Shown: positions 6,926 through 15,670 of the stretch, piece after piece
Layout of the letters: the number at the start of each line of letters is the position of its first letter
How positions within the stretch are numbered: the stretch's first letter is position 1
Source: Myxococcales bacterium
GTDB lineage: Bacteria; Myxococcota; Myxococcia; Myxococcales; Myxococcaceae
NCBI GenBank assembly: GCA_003153055.1
Contig: PMBV01000383.1
Coordinates: forward strand, 1-33,210
Length of the DNA stretch: 33,210 nt
Direction of reading: 5' to 3'
Notes under the pieces: model-generated
Seen by the model: the letters and a program-made list of their open reading frames with translations, nothing else
Databases searched by the model: none
Told to the model about the DNA's origin: nothing
Position numbers and translations under genes: made by a program

Positions 6926-8011
6926 TCAGTGCGATCCGGCGTAGCTCGGCTCGACCTTCAGCACCTCGGCCTTGAGCGCCTCATCGTCCTTTACCGCCGT
7001 CGAGAAGACCACCCAGTCGAGCTTCAGCGTTCTCCCCGGGTGGGCACCGGAGGCTGACCTCACCGTCTTCCCCAGCTCGTCGACCCGGGCCCGAAACTGC
7101 GCCACCGTCGCCTCGAGGGCAGCCTTCTGGTTCGGGTCCCGGTTCGCCTTGAGCCGCCCCTCGATGCTGGCGAGCTGCGAGGTGACCAACTCGAGCTGCT
7201 GACGATCTCTCTCGACGGCCGACAGATCCACCACCGGGCCCTTGCTCCCCCACGTGAGGTCCAGCTTGCCCATCGACTGCCCCTTCTGCCCCGAGGCAAA
7301 TACGAAGGTGTCACTCCCTTCGATCCGCTGAGGCGGAATGGTGCCCCGGAACTCCCCCGACTGAATGACGAAGTCCACCGTGCCCTTGAACGTCTCGGCG
7401 AGCTGCATGGCGTCGGCCCAGGAGGTCGCCGCCAAGAGCACAGTGACATCACGTTTCCCCAGCTTCCCCAGCACCTCCCGCACCGAAGCCACGGTCGGCT
7501 CGGCCAGCACCTCGGCCTCGTTGGGCGCGATGGGCCCCGGCGCGGAGACGCCCAGCACCGCCACCTGCAACCCGCCGATCTTCACCGTCGTGGAGACGTC
7601 GAACACCGGCTTCCCTTGCCTCCGAAGGTTCGCCGACAACAGCTTCACGCCCGACGACTTCCCCTCACCCGCGAGAAACTGGGAGCCCGCCGAGAGATCC
7701 CTCGCTCCGACGGCCATCGCCTTGGTGCCCAGGCGGCCCATCACCCCGAGGATGAAGTGGGCGCGGCGACGGTCCTCCTCGTTCGCCCCGCCAGCGTTGC
7801 GGAACAGAGCGTTCCCCGAGTCGAGCGCCAAGAGCGCCCCACCCAGACCCTTCAGCGCCGTCTTGCGCCTGGCCAGACCGCCAGTGGGGTTGACCCTTCA
7901 ACCACAGGGGGCCACTTCGCCCCCGTTGTCTCCCTGGAAGACCACCGTCAGTCGCCCGTCGGCCAGCGCAGGTAAGGCGAGCACCAACACCCCCAGCAGC
8001 AGCCCCCTCAC
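6926..8011 (-). CDS. Secreted UshA-fold protein with in-frame TGA at a conserved Cys: candidate selenoprotein
   Basis: The gene starts at GTG 8011, overlapping the upstream stop by GTGA. A signal peptide (LLLGVLVLALPALA, residues 4-17) is followed by DGRLTVVFQGDNGGEVAPCG, then TGA (7900-7898, codon 38), then RVNPTGGLARRKT and 323 uninterrupted codons after the TGA. The family, as I recall it (UshA/5'-nucleotidase-like proteins of deltaproteobacteria), has EPCGC..NPxGGLARR here, so TGA replaces the second Cys. A SECIS-like hairpin follows. Reading the TGA as Sec gives 361 residues. Later landmarks are LALDSGN, AVGARDLSAG and LLSANLR, aligned to UshA LLLDAGD, AVGNHEFD and LLSANI. The usual metal ligands (DxH, GD, GNHE, GHxH) are largely lost, so phosphatase activity is doubtful and a redox or binding role is inferred. 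The alternative is a nonsense mutation or a base error. Confidence 0.75.
7869..7900 (-). promoter_or_regulatory. Candidate bacterial SECIS element with UGA
   Basis: On the minus strand the UGA (7900-7898) is followed after 13 nt by CUGGC-GGUCUG-GCCAG (7884-7869), a 5-bp stem with a 6-nt loop. UGA to loop is 18 nt; in E. coli fdhF it is 17 nt and its loop also contains GGUCU, the part SelB contacts. A second short stem (GGUUGA/UCAACC, 7903-7888) encloses the UGA itself. Structure was drawn by eye, not folded by program. Confidence 0.65.
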
Positions 8012-8814
8012 TTCTTCGCCTTGGGGGGGGCGGGCTTGTTCAGCTCGGCCAGCCTCTGCTTGGCGGTCTTCGCCGCGTCGCTCTTGGGGTGCTGCTTCTG
8101 CACCTCCTCGAGGGCCAGCTTGGCCTCGGCCACCATCTTGAGCTCCTTGAAGCAGTCGGCGCTCCTCAAGTACGCGGTGGGCGCCGAGCGGGTCTTGGAG
8201 TGATCCTGAATGACCTTGCCGTACTCGTAGAGCGCCTCGCGGCACTTCTTCTCGCCGAAGTACGACTCGCCCAGCCCGAAGTGCGCCTCGCCAGCGCCCT
8301 CTTCTCGCGGCCACTTCTTGAGGAACTCGTTGTACAGCTTGCGACCGAGCTCGGTGTCGTCCTTGGTCTTCTCCTCGGCCAGCTTGAGGAACTCCTTGGG
8401 GTCGTCGGGCTTCTTGAGCTCCTTCTCCTTGGCCTCGGTCGCGGCGCTCACCGAGTTCCCACCCGCCGCCGGCCGCTCGCTCAGCTTCTGCTCGAGCTCT
8501 TGCATGCGGTGCTGGGCCGCCTCGAGCTGCCCGCGGAGCATGGCCACGTCTTGAATGGCGCTGTCCACCCGAACGCCGATGTTCGCCCCCGTCGTCCGCG
8601 ACGCGGTGTCGAGCTGGGCCAGGGCTTCCTGGAGTCGATCGGTGGTGCGGTCGAGCTTCTCTTGGGTCTCCTTGAGCGCGCCCTTGAGCCGCTGGGTCTC
8701 GTCGTTCATCGAGTCGACCCGCCCCTCGAGGGAACGGCCGCGATCCGCGGGAAAGAAGCACCCGGCTCCGCCGAGACCAAGCACACTCAAAACGAGGACA
8801 CGTCGCATGCTCAT
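8008..8814 (-). CDS. CpoB/YbgF-like lipoprotein with coiled coil and TPR repeats
   Basis: 268 residues. A lipoprotein signal ends LGGAGC (Cys19). Residues about 30-130 are a long heptad-rich helix (coiled coil). Residues about 150-260 are TPR-like, with FLKLAEEKTKDDTELGRKLY, GEAHFGLGESYF, TAYLRSADCFKEL and a Pro/Ala/Lys tail. This order (coiled coil, then TPR) is that of CpoB/YbgF, the Tol-Pal-associated periplasmic coordinator of outer-membrane constriction. No tol or pal gene is seen here, so the match is to architecture. Its stop overlaps the GTG of the UshA-fold gene, so the two are one transcript and probably share the periplasm. The start is one of two close ATGs (8814 or 8808). Confidence 0.8.
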   Translation of the reverse strand: MSMRRVLVLSVLGLGGAGCFFPADRGRSLEGRVDSMNDETQRLKGALKETQEKLDRTTDRLQEALAQLDTASRTTGANIGVRVDSAIQDVAMLRGQLEAAQHRMQELEQKLSERPAAGGNSVSAATEAKEKELKKPDDPKEFLKLAEEKTKDDTELGRKLYNEFLKKWPREEGAGEAHFGLGESYFGEKKCREALYEYGKVIQDHSKTRSAPTAYLRSADCFKELKMVAEAKLALEEVQKQHPKSDAAKTAKQRLAELNKPAPPKAKK

Positions 8815-8861
8815 GTCTTACCACGAGCCATCGAGAAGACAGCCCGAGAGATGCGCTCCCC

Positions 8862-10652
8862 TCAGGCCACCTGGCGGGCCCACTGAGCGGCGTAGACCCC
8901 CTGCTCGCGAACCAGCGCCTCGTGGCTCCCGTGCTCCACCACTCGGCCCTCCGACAGCACCCAGATCACGTCGGCCTTCCGCACCGTCGACAGCCGATGG
9001 GCGATGATCAAGGCAGTGCGGCCGACCAAGGTCTGATCCAGCGCCCGCTGCACCTCCCGCTCGCTCTGAGGATCAAGGCTACTGGTGGCCTCGTCGAGAA
9101 CCAGCACTGGAGCGTTGGCCAGAACGGCGCGTGCCAAGCACAGCCGCTGCTTCTGCCCGCCCGACAACGTGACGCCCCGCTCGCCGATGGGCGTGTCGTA
9201 ACCCTGGGGCAGCGCGGTGATGAACTCGTGGGCCGCCGCGACGGCACAGGCGGCCTCGAGCTCGGCCCGGGTCGCTCGGGGGCGGGCGATGGTGAGGTTC
9301 TGGGCGATGGTGGCCGAGAACAGCAACGGCTCCTGGGTCACCAGGGCGAACTGGCCGCGCACCGACTCCACCGTGGCGTCCTCCACGTCGACCCCGTCGA
9401 TGAGAATCCGCCCGGCGGTGGGCCGCTCGAACCTCAGCAGCAGAGCGGCCAGGGTGCTCTTCCCACTGCCCGACTCACCCACCAGCGCGGCCACCTGCCC
9501 CACCTCGAGCGTGAGGCTCAGCCCTCGGAGCGCAGGACGCTCGGCGCCCTCGGCCGAGGGCCAGGCGAAGGTCAGGGCCTCACAGCGAATCTCCCGCTGC
9601 ACCGGGCCCACCGCGACGGCCCCGGGCCTCGACGTCACCCCCACGGGCAGCTCGAGCACCTCGTCGATGCGCTCCAGCGCCGCGCCCGCCCCCAGGGCGA
9701 AGTGGCTCACCCGGCCGAGATCCTTCGCCGGTTGGTAGAGGAGCACCAGGGCGCCGAGGAACGACACCAGCGCGTCGGCCTCCACCGAGCGGCTCGAGAT
9801 GGCGTACCCCAGCGAGGCGGCGATGGCCACCGACGCGAGGATCTCCATCAGGGCCGGCACACCCGCCCGCGCCCACGCCGCCCGCTCCAGCGAGCGCCGC
9901 ACCACAAGGGCCCGGTGAGTGAAGCGCTCGCGCTCCAGCGCCTCGGCATTGAAGGCCTGAATGGTCCTCAGCGCCCCCAGGCCCTCTTGCACCTGACCAG
10001 CCAACAGCCCCAGCGACGCCTGCCCTTCGCGGGTGCGCCGCATCAGGGCCCCGGTGATGCGCGAGGTGGGCACCACCGCCAGCGGCACCACCACCAAGGC
10101 GACCAGCGCCAATTGCCAGCTCCACCACACGGCCACCCCCACCAGCACCACGATGCTGAAGGAGTCGCGCATCCACGACGACACGGTGTAGGTCGCCGCT
10201 TGCTCCACCGCGGCCACGTCGGCGGTGAAACGGCTCAAGAGATCACCCGACAGCCGGGCCGACCGCTGGGTCGGAGACAGGGACAGCACCCGCTCGAACA
10301 GCCGCCGCCTCAAGTCCATCACCACGTGCTGACCAAAGAGCCCAGCGAAGTAGAACTGCCCCAGGTAGCCGACCGCCTTCACCAGGCCGATGACGATCAC
10401 CACCACCGGGAAGATGAGGAGCGCGCGCTCGCGGCTGACGCTCTGGAGCCCCGGAGCCACCTCCGACAACCGCCCCAGCCCCTGAGCGCCACCGGTCAAC
10501 AGGAACCGCAACGCCGGGCCCATCAACCAGGCGTAGACGCCCGTCGAGAAGCCGACCATGGCCATGCAGACACCAGCAATGCCCAACAGGCGCCGGTGGG
10601 GCCGGCCGAGAACGAGGAGCCGCCGCACGGCGAGGAACAAGGGGGAAGACAT
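8862..10652 (-). CDS. msbA: MsbA-like ABC transporter (fused permease and ATPase), lipid A flippase
   Basis: 596 residues, the usual size for MsbA half-transporters. The N-terminal ~330 residues are a six-helix exporter domain. The C-terminal ATPase has Walker A GESGSGKST (392-400), Q-loop VTQEPLLF, signature LSGGQKQR (496-503), Walker B VLVLDEATSSLD (516-527) and switch AHRLSTV (551-557). It is divergent from lpxB across a 47-base gap, which supports a role in lipid A-core transport across the inner membrane. Other exporters of the same ABC type (drug or lipid) look alike, so the exact substrate is inferred from the neighbour. All catalytic motifs are intact. Confidence 0.88.
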   Translation of the reverse strand: MSSPLFLAVRRLLVLGRPHRRLLGIAGVCMAMVGFSTGVYAWLMGPALRFLLTGGAQGLGRLSEVAPGLQSVSRERALLIFPVVVIVIGLVKAVGYLGQFYFAGLFGQHVVMDLRRRLFERVLSLSPTQRSARLSGDLLSRFTADVAAVEQAATYTVSSWMRDSFSIVVLVGVAVWWSWQLALVALVVVPLAVVPTSRITGALMRRTREGQASLGLLAGQVQEGLGALRTIQAFNAEALERERFTHRALVVRRSLERAAWARAGVPALMEILASVAIAASLGYAISSRSVEADALVSFLGALVLLYQPAKDLGRVSHFALGAGAALERIDEVLELPVGVTSRPGAVAVGPVQREIRCEALTFAWPSAEGAERPALRGLSLTLEVGQVAALVGESGSGKSTLAALLLRFERPTAGRILIDGVDVEDATVESVRGQFALVTQEPLLFSATIAQNLTIARPRATRAELEAACAVAAAHEFITALPQGYDTPIGERGVTLSGGQKQRLCLARAVLANAPVLVLDEATSSLDPQSEREVQRALDQTLVGRTALIIAHRLSTVRKADVIWVLSEGRVVEHGSHEALVREQGVYAAQWARQVA

Positions 10653-10699
10653 CGCGCGGCGGACTTTACACGTTGGGCCGGGTTCGGTACGCGCTCGTC

Positions 10700-11851
10700 A
10701 TGGACGTGATGGTCGTCGCGGGTGAAGCCTCGGGAGACCAGCACGCCGCCGACGTCGTGGCCGCCCTGAAGGCCCAACGCCACGGGCTCTCCTTCTTCGG
10801 CATGGGTGGCCCCAAGCTCGCGGCCCAGGGCGTCGAGTTGGTGCACGGCGCCCATGAGATTTCAGTCATGGGCTTCGTCGAGGTGCTGCCCAAGCTTCCC
10901 CGCATCATCCGCGTCATGGGCGACCTCACCGCCGCGGCCCGCGCCCGCCGCCCGGCCTGCGCCATCTTGGTGGACGTCCCCGACTTCAACCTCCCCCTGG
11001 CCCGGCGCCTCAAGCGCCTCGGCATTCCCATCGTCTGGTACATCGCCCCGATGGTGTGGGCCTGGCGCACCGGTCGGGTCAAGGCCCTGGCCGAGGTGGT
11101 CGACCGGCTCCTCTGCATCCTCCCCTTCGAGGAGGCCTTCCTCCGAGAGCGCGGTGTCGACGCCACCTACGTCGGCAGCCCGGTGGTGGAACAGGTGCCC
11201 CCCCTCGGGCCACCGGAGCGGTTCCGCTCGGCCCTCGGGCTCTTGGTGCAGCGCCCGGTGCTGGCGGTGCTCCCGGGAAGTCGCCGCTCCGAGCTCGCCC
11301 GGCTGCTCCCAGTGTTGGTCGAGGTCGCGGCCCGGGTCGTCGCCGCGCGCCCCGGCATTCAGGTGGTCGTGCCCGTGGCACCCGGGCTTGAGCGAGCGTT
11401 GGTGGCGGCGCCCTTCGCCACCGCCGGAGTGCCGGTTCAACTCATCGACGGGCGCGCTCCCGAGGTCGTCGCCGCCAGCGAGGTGGCGGTCGTCGCTTCG
11501 GGCACGGCCACCCTCGAAGCGGGTCTCATGGCCCGGCCGCTCGTCGCCGTGTACCGCATGAGCCCCCTGTCGTACGGCATCGGCCGGGCGCTGGTGAAGA
11601 TCCCCTATTTCTGCCTGGTCAACCTCTTGGCCGGAGAGCGGGTGGTGCCCGAGCTGCTGCAGGGTGACGCCACCCCTGAGCGCATCATCGGCGAGCTCGA
11701 GCCCTTGTGGGCCGACGGGCCCGCGCGGCGGAAATGCCTCGAGGGCCTCGCGCGGGTCCGCACCGTGCTGGGCCCCAAGGGCGCCGCCGCCCGCGCCGCC
11801 GGTGCCGTGGGCTCAGTGCTCGACCGCGCGATTCCTCGATCCCCGGCGTGA
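10700..11851 (+). CDS. lpxB: Lipid-A-disaccharide synthase LpxB
   Basis: 383 residues from the ATG at 10700, the normal length. The protein opens MDVMVVAGEASGDQHAADVV, the LpxB N-terminal signature. It also has FFGMGGPKL, SVMGFVEVLPKLP, DVPDFNLPLARRLK, YIAPMVWAWRTGR, CILPFEE, YVGSPVVE, VLPGSRRSEL and ASGTATLEAGL. It is a GT-B glycosyltransferase (GT19) that joins UDP-2,3-diacylglucosamine and lipid X to make lipid A disaccharide at the inner face of the inner membrane. A TTG start 27 bases earlier is possible but places extra residues before the conserved start. It is divergent from the msbA-like gene, so the two probably share a promoter region. Confidence 0.95.
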   Translation: MDVMVVAGEASGDQHAADVVAALKAQRHGLSFFGMGGPKLAAQGVELVHGAHEISVMGFVEVLPKLPRIIRVMGDLTAAARARRPACAILVDVPDFNLPLARRLKRLGIPIVWYIAPMVWAWRTGRVKALAEVVDRLLCILPFEEAFLRERGVDATYVGSPVVEQVPPLGPPERFRSALGLLVQRPVLAVLPGSRRSELARLLPVLVEVAARVVAARPGIQVVVPVAPGLERALVAAPFATAGVPVQLIDGRAPEVVAASEVAVVASGTATLEAGLMARPLVAVYRMSPLSYGIGRALVKIPYFCLVNLLAGERVVPELLQGDATPERIIGELEPLWADGPARRKCLEGLARVRTVLGPKGAAARAAGAVGSVLDRAIPRSPA

Positions 11852-11967
11852 GCTCTGTGGGGCCCGTGAGTCGCAGCCGAGCTCTTCCATTTCTTCGAGG
11901 AGGGCCAGGCGACATCGACCGGGGCCCGACGCCGACCGGGGGCGGGCAGTTCCACCCCCCCCATCGC

Positions 11968-12267
11968 CTACTCGATCCCCAACTTGAGCGGATCATGCTC
12001 GGCGATGAGCTTGCTGACCCTCGCGTCATCGATGCGCTTGGTGAGCGCCCCCGACTCGTGCAGATCCCTCACGGTCTTCGACAGGCTGAAGGTCGAGCCA
12101 ATACAGAACAGCAGCCCCATGGCCAAAAACGCCCGGGTCCACCCGTCAACCGGCAGGTAGTAGATACCTGTCCCAGTGACAAACACCGCCACGGCAAACG
12201 ACAGCCAGACCTGCACCACCCACGCGGGAGAATGCGAGGGAGCCACTTCGGGGTACGGGCGAGCCAT
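11968..12267 (-). CDS. YiaA/YiaB-type inner membrane protein (two-helix domain)
   Basis: 99 residues from the ATG at 12267, which has AGGAGG 4 bases upstream; an earlier start at 12297 lacks this. Two membrane helices (VQVWLSFAVAVFVTGTGIYYL and AFLAMGLLFCIGSTFSL) are joined by PVDGW and followed by SKTVRDLHE. This is the signature layout of the YiaAB two-helix family (PF05360). The family function is unknown. The C-terminal 35 residues are polar and probably cytosolic. A small inverted repeat (CATCAAT..ATTGATG, about 12350-12374) lies in the gap to the kinase gene. Confidence 0.85.
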   Translation of the reverse strand: MARPYPEVAPSHSPAWVVQVWLSFAVAVFVTGTGIYYLPVDGWTRAFLAMGLLFCIGSTFSLSKTVRDLHESGALTKRIDDARVSKLIAEHDPLKLGIE

Positions 12268-12373
12268 GGAGCCTCCTGGGTTCGAGTGTTGATGCACCCA
12301 GGATCATCGCCCATTCATCACTCACATCTCGTGACATCGAAAGACACCATCAATGACGACTGGTGATTGATGC

Positions 12374-14251
12374 TCAGTGGGAATTCAACATGTTCTCGTC
12401 GACCCGGGTGGTCTCCCCGCCCTTGATCGTGACGGTGGCACGCTTCTTCCTCGGAGCGGGCAGCGATGAATCACTGAGCTCGAGGTCGACGATGTAGCTG
12501 CCCTCGTAGAGCTCGACCTCCTTGTACGAGACCTGCCCCAGCGGCTCGCCGTTGAGGCTGATGGCGGCGAAGGGCGTCACCTGGATCTTCAAGGTGCCCT
12601 TTCGGCCGACGACATTGAGGGCCTTGGCCTCACCGGGGCCCAGTCGCACCGACGACGCCCACTTGAAGCGCTCCTTCGCGTTGACGAGGAGCACCGTGTG
12701 GGGGCCGGGCATCAGCTCGGCGGTGACGGGGGTTCGCCTCCAGCTCTGCCGATCGATGAAGACCTCGGCGACGGGCACCGACGAGATGGCCAAGGTCGCG
12801 GCCTGAGTCTCGACCTGGCGGGCGAAGGCTGGCCCGGCGTCCTCCACCTCGGCCAGCGCCGGACCGGCGTCGCCGGGTGTCTCGACCACTCCGGCGTCCT
12901 CCGGGGGAAACACGAAGCGGGCGGGGAGCCCGGCGTCCTCCTCGGCCAATGCTGAGCGCTCCGCCCCCACCAGCACGTAGGCCATCGCGCCCAGGGCCAC
13001 CACGGCCGCGACCGCCAACCCGGCGAAGAGGGGCATGCGCGAAGGGCGGAGCGACTCGAGGCCCTCGGTGGTCGGAGGGGGGGCCTCCGCGGCTGCTGGC
13101 CCGGCCTCACCCACCACGTGCTCGAGGGCCAGCGGCACGGGCGAAGGGTGCACGATACGCCCCATGCTGGGGCTCGTAGGAGCGAGCCCGAGGTCGGGCT
13201 GGGGCTCTTCGGCTTCCGATGCCTGGAGCACGCTGTCGAGCTCGGTGGGCCGCCCCGCCAGCCACACGTCGTCGCCTGGGCCAGGCACCGGCTGAGTCGT
13301 CGGCGGACCCTCCTGCTGCACGTCGGCCGCGACGACGCGGAAGAGCCGCAAGAGGTCTTCTCGGCCCACTAGGTGGCGCTCGTACTCGATGTACTTCTCG
13401 AGGTCCTCCTTGAGCGCGAGGGCGGTGTGGTACCGGGCATCGGGGTCGACCAACAGGCAACTCCCGACGATCTGCCGGAGTGGCACTGGCGTATTGGGCC
13501 GGAGCTGCTCGATGGGCCGAATGCGCCCCGAGCGGGCGTTGTCGATCTGCTCGACCTCGGTCTGCCCGGCGATCGCTCGAACGTTGGTGAGCAGCTCGTA
13601 GAGCACCAAGCCCAGCGCGTACACATCGACCCGGCGATCGATGTACTGGCCGGTGATCTGCTCCGGCGACATGTACGGGTACTTGCCCTTCACGAAGCCG
13701 GCCTGGGTCCGGTGCGTCGCCGAGGAGGCCCGCGCCACCCCGAAGTCGATCAGCTTCACCTGCCCCTGCGTCGACAGCAGGATGTTGTGAGGGGTGACGT
13801 CCCGGTGGACGATGCTGAGCGCCTGCCCGTTCTTCCCCTTGGCGTCGTGGGCGTAGTGCAACGCGTCGGCCGCGTCTGCCACGATGCGGGCGCACAGCTC
13901 GGGGAGCATCAGCTCTCCATGACGCTCGTGCTCCAGGCTGATCGTCATCAGATCGAAGCCCGGCACGTACTCCATCGCCAGGTAGTACGCGCCGCCCACC
14001 TGGCCCAAGTCGTAGATCTGCGCGATGCCGGGGTGGTGAAGCTGGGCCAACAGCGAGGCCTCGTCGAGGAACATGCGGACGAATTCGGGGTTGGCGCAGA
14101 GGTGGGCGTGGGGCCGCTTGATGACACAGACGCCGCGCGGCCCACGGGCCAGGTAGACGTCGGCCATGCCGCCAGCGCCGATCCGCCTGTCGAGGAAGTA
14201 TGGCCCGAGCTGCTCCGCCATTGGAGGTCCGATATCAGCACGAAACCTCAC
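12374..14251 (-). CDS. Membrane-anchored Ser/Thr protein kinase with PEGA-like C-terminus
   Basis: 625 residues. The kinase domain (about 15-295) has Gly loop GAGGMADV (25-32), Lys45 in CVIKRP, Glu64 of helix C, HRDVTPHN (149-156), DFG (169-171) and MSPEQ (194-198): an apparently active Hanks-type kinase with the myxobacterial HRDVTPHN loop. A Pro-rich linker leads to one membrane helix (about 406-429). The periplasmic part, about 485-615, resembles one or two PEGA modules (VFIDRQSWRRTPV; ISLNGEPLGQVSYKEVELYEG). The start may be GTG 14251 (GGGGGG upstream) or ATG 14221. It probably senses envelope or surface signals and phosphorylates cytosolic targets; partners are not identifiable here. Confidence 0.93.
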   Translation of the reverse strand: MRFRADIGPPMAEQLGPYFLDRRIGAGGMADVYLARGPRGVCVIKRPHAHLCANPEFVRMFLDEASLLAQLHHPGIAQIYDLGQVGGAYYLAMEYVPGFDLMTISLEHERHGELMLPELCARIVADAADALHYAHDAKGKNGQALSIVHRDVTPHNILLSTQGQVKLIDFGVARASSATHRTQAGFVKGKYPYMSPEQITGQYIDRRVDVYALGLVLYELLTNVRAIAGQTEVEQIDNARSGRIRPIEQLRPNTPVPLRQIVGSCLLVDPDARYHTALALKEDLEKYIEYERHLVGREDLLRLFRVVAADVQQEGPPTTQPVPGPGDDVWLAGRPTELDSVLQASEAEEPQPDLGLAPTSPSMGRIVHPSPVPLALEHVVGEAGPAAAEAPPPTTEGLESLRPSRMPLFAGLAVAAVVALGAMAYVLVGAERSALAEEDAGLPARFVFPPEDAGVVETPGDAGPALAEVEDAGPAFARQVETQAATLAISSVPVAEVFIDRQSWRRTPVTAELMPGPHTVLLVNAKERFKWASSVRLGPGEAKALNVVGRKGTLKIQVTPFAAISLNGEPLGQVSYKEVELYEGSYIVDLELSDSSLPAPRKKRATVTIKGGETTRVDENMLNSH

Positions 14252-14278
14252 GGTCCCCCCGAGGAATCGACCTCCTCT

Positions 14279-14902
14279 TCAGCCGCTGAGCAGCTCCCGG
14301 CCGCCGTCGAAGACGAACTGCACCGCGATGGCGGCCAAGATGAGCCCGAAGACACGCTCGAGGATCGCGATGCCGGTCTGCTTGAGCACTCGACGCACGG
14401 TCTTCGCGCTGCGCAGACAGAGGTACGTCACCAGCATGGTGATGACGATGGAGGCGATCACCTGGAGCCCAGCCGAGACCCCCGCCCCGTGCCGAGCCAT
14501 CAGCACCATCACTGTGGCGATGGCACCCGGGCCGGCGATGAGCGGCATGGCCAACGGGACGATGGCGATGTCCTCCAGTGACTCGCCCTCCCGCTCCTCG
14601 GCAGGTGAGGTCTTGGTCGCCGGACTCTGGGCGCGGAGCATGTCCAGGGCGGTCAGCATCAGGAGCAGCCCACCGGCCACTCGGAAGGCCGCCAGGGTGA
14701 CCCCGAAGAAGCGAAAGACGAAGGAGCCGAACAGGGCGAAGAAGGTCAGCACCAGGCCCGCCGTCACCACGGCGCGCGCGGCCATGGCCCGGCTCCGTTC
14801 GGGCGAGTCGTGGGCAGTCATGGCGAGGAACATCGGCACCAGGCCGATGGGGTCGACGATGAACAGCACGGCCGGCAGCGTGATGAGGAAGGTGGCCTGC
14901 AT
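14279..14902 (-). CDS. MarC family integral membrane protein
   Basis: 207 residues, normal for MarC/UPF0056. About six hydrophobic helices: the N-terminal FIVDPIGLVPMFLAMT, the GVTLAAFRVAGGLLLMLTALDML segment, then after a polar loop IAIVPLAMPLIAGPGAIATVM, which is the most typical MarC motif, and a final AIAVQFVFDGG. The family is of uncertain transport function (once linked to multiple antibiotic resistance, later disputed). It lies 14 bases from the end of the glycosyltransferase gene on the same strand, so co-transcription is likely. Confidence 0.93.
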   Translation of the reverse strand: MQATFLITLPAVLFIVDPIGLVPMFLAMTAHDSPERSRAMAARAVVTAGLVLTFFALFGSFVFRFFGVTLAAFRVAGGLLLMLTALDMLRAQSPATKTSPAEEREGESLEDIAIVPLAMPLIAGPGAIATVMVLMARHGAGVSAGLQVIASIVITMLVTYLCLRSAKTVRRVLKQTGIAILERVFGLILAAIAVQFVFDGGRELLSG

Positions 14903-14916
14903 CGAGCGGACGTGGC

Positions 14917-15621
14917 CTACACCGTAAACTTAATCTTCCACACCGTGGTCATGCCCTCGATGAAGATCTTCCGGCTCATCTTCGAGTGCCCCACCCGTCG
15001 ATCCTCGAACATGATCGGCACCTCCTTGACGGTGAAGCCCTTCTTCAAGGCGCGGTAGGTCAGCTCGATCTGAAAGGCGTAGCCGCTAGCGTGCACCTGG
15101 TCGAGCTCGATGCCCTCCAGCACGCGCCGGTTGAAGCACTTGAAGCCCGCGGTGAGGTCGCGAATCCGTACCCCCAAGATCGACCGCGCGTACAGCGAGC
15201 CGCCCTTGGAGATGAGCCGCCGAAGGAGGCCCCAGTTCACCGTGCCTCCACCCTCGACGTACCGGCTGCCGACCACCAGGTCAGCCCCACCCAGCGCGGT
15301 GTCGATCAGCACCGGGAGGTACTTGGGATCGTGGCTGAAGTCGGCGTCCATCTCGATGATGAGCTGGTAGCCCTGCGCCAGCCCCCAGGCAAACGCCTCG
15401 AGGTAGGCCTTGCCCAGCCCCTGCTTCTGCTGGCGGTGGAGCACCCGCACGCGGGGCTCTTTCTTCGCCAGCTCTTCGGCCAGCTGGCCCGTGCCGTCAG
15501 GGCTGTTGTCGTCGACCACCAGAATGTCGGCCCTGGGTTCGACGGCCAACACGGCCGAGGTGATGGGCTCGAGGTTCTCACGCTCGTTGTACGTCGGGAT
15601 GATGACGAGGGCCGGGTTCAT
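14917..15621 (-). CDS. Polyprenol-phosphate mannosyltransferase-like GT2 glycosyltransferase
   Basis: 234 residues, similar to catalytic domains of DPM1. It starts MNPALVIIPTYNERENLEPI, with VVDDNSPDGT (35-44) and the metal-binding MDADFSHDP (91-99) holding DxD, then GSRY, a LTAGFKCFNR acceptor motif (GFKxF type) and a VPIMFEDRRVGHSKMS end. It transfers a sugar from a nucleotide donor (GDP-mannose or UDP-glucose) to a polyprenyl phosphate on the inner face of the membrane, for later glycan or protein glycosylation. No C-terminal membrane helices are seen, so it is a soluble or peripheral DPM1 form. Donor sugar cannot be told from sequence alone. Confidence 0.92.
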   Translation of the reverse strand: MNPALVIIPTYNERENLEPITSAVLAVEPRADILVVDDNSPDGTGQLAEELAKKEPRVRVLHRQQKQGLGKAYLEAFAWGLAQGYQLIIEMDADFSHDPKYLPVLIDTALGGADLVVGSRYVEGGGTVNWGLLRRLISKGGSLYARSILGVRIRDLTAGFKCFNRRVLEGIELDQVHASGYAFQIELTYRALKKGFTVKEVPIMFEDRRVGHSKMSRKIFIEGMTTVWKIKFTV

Positions 15622-15670
15622 GGCTCGCCGGCCTTAGCACCGTGCGGCGAAAAAGCTACGCCCAGCCGAC

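Noticed and set aside
8922..10709. 595-aa plus-strand open frame over the msbA-like gene
   Set aside because: Low-complexity His/Gln/Arg-rich antisense of an ABC transporter with all motifs intact; a high-GC artefact.
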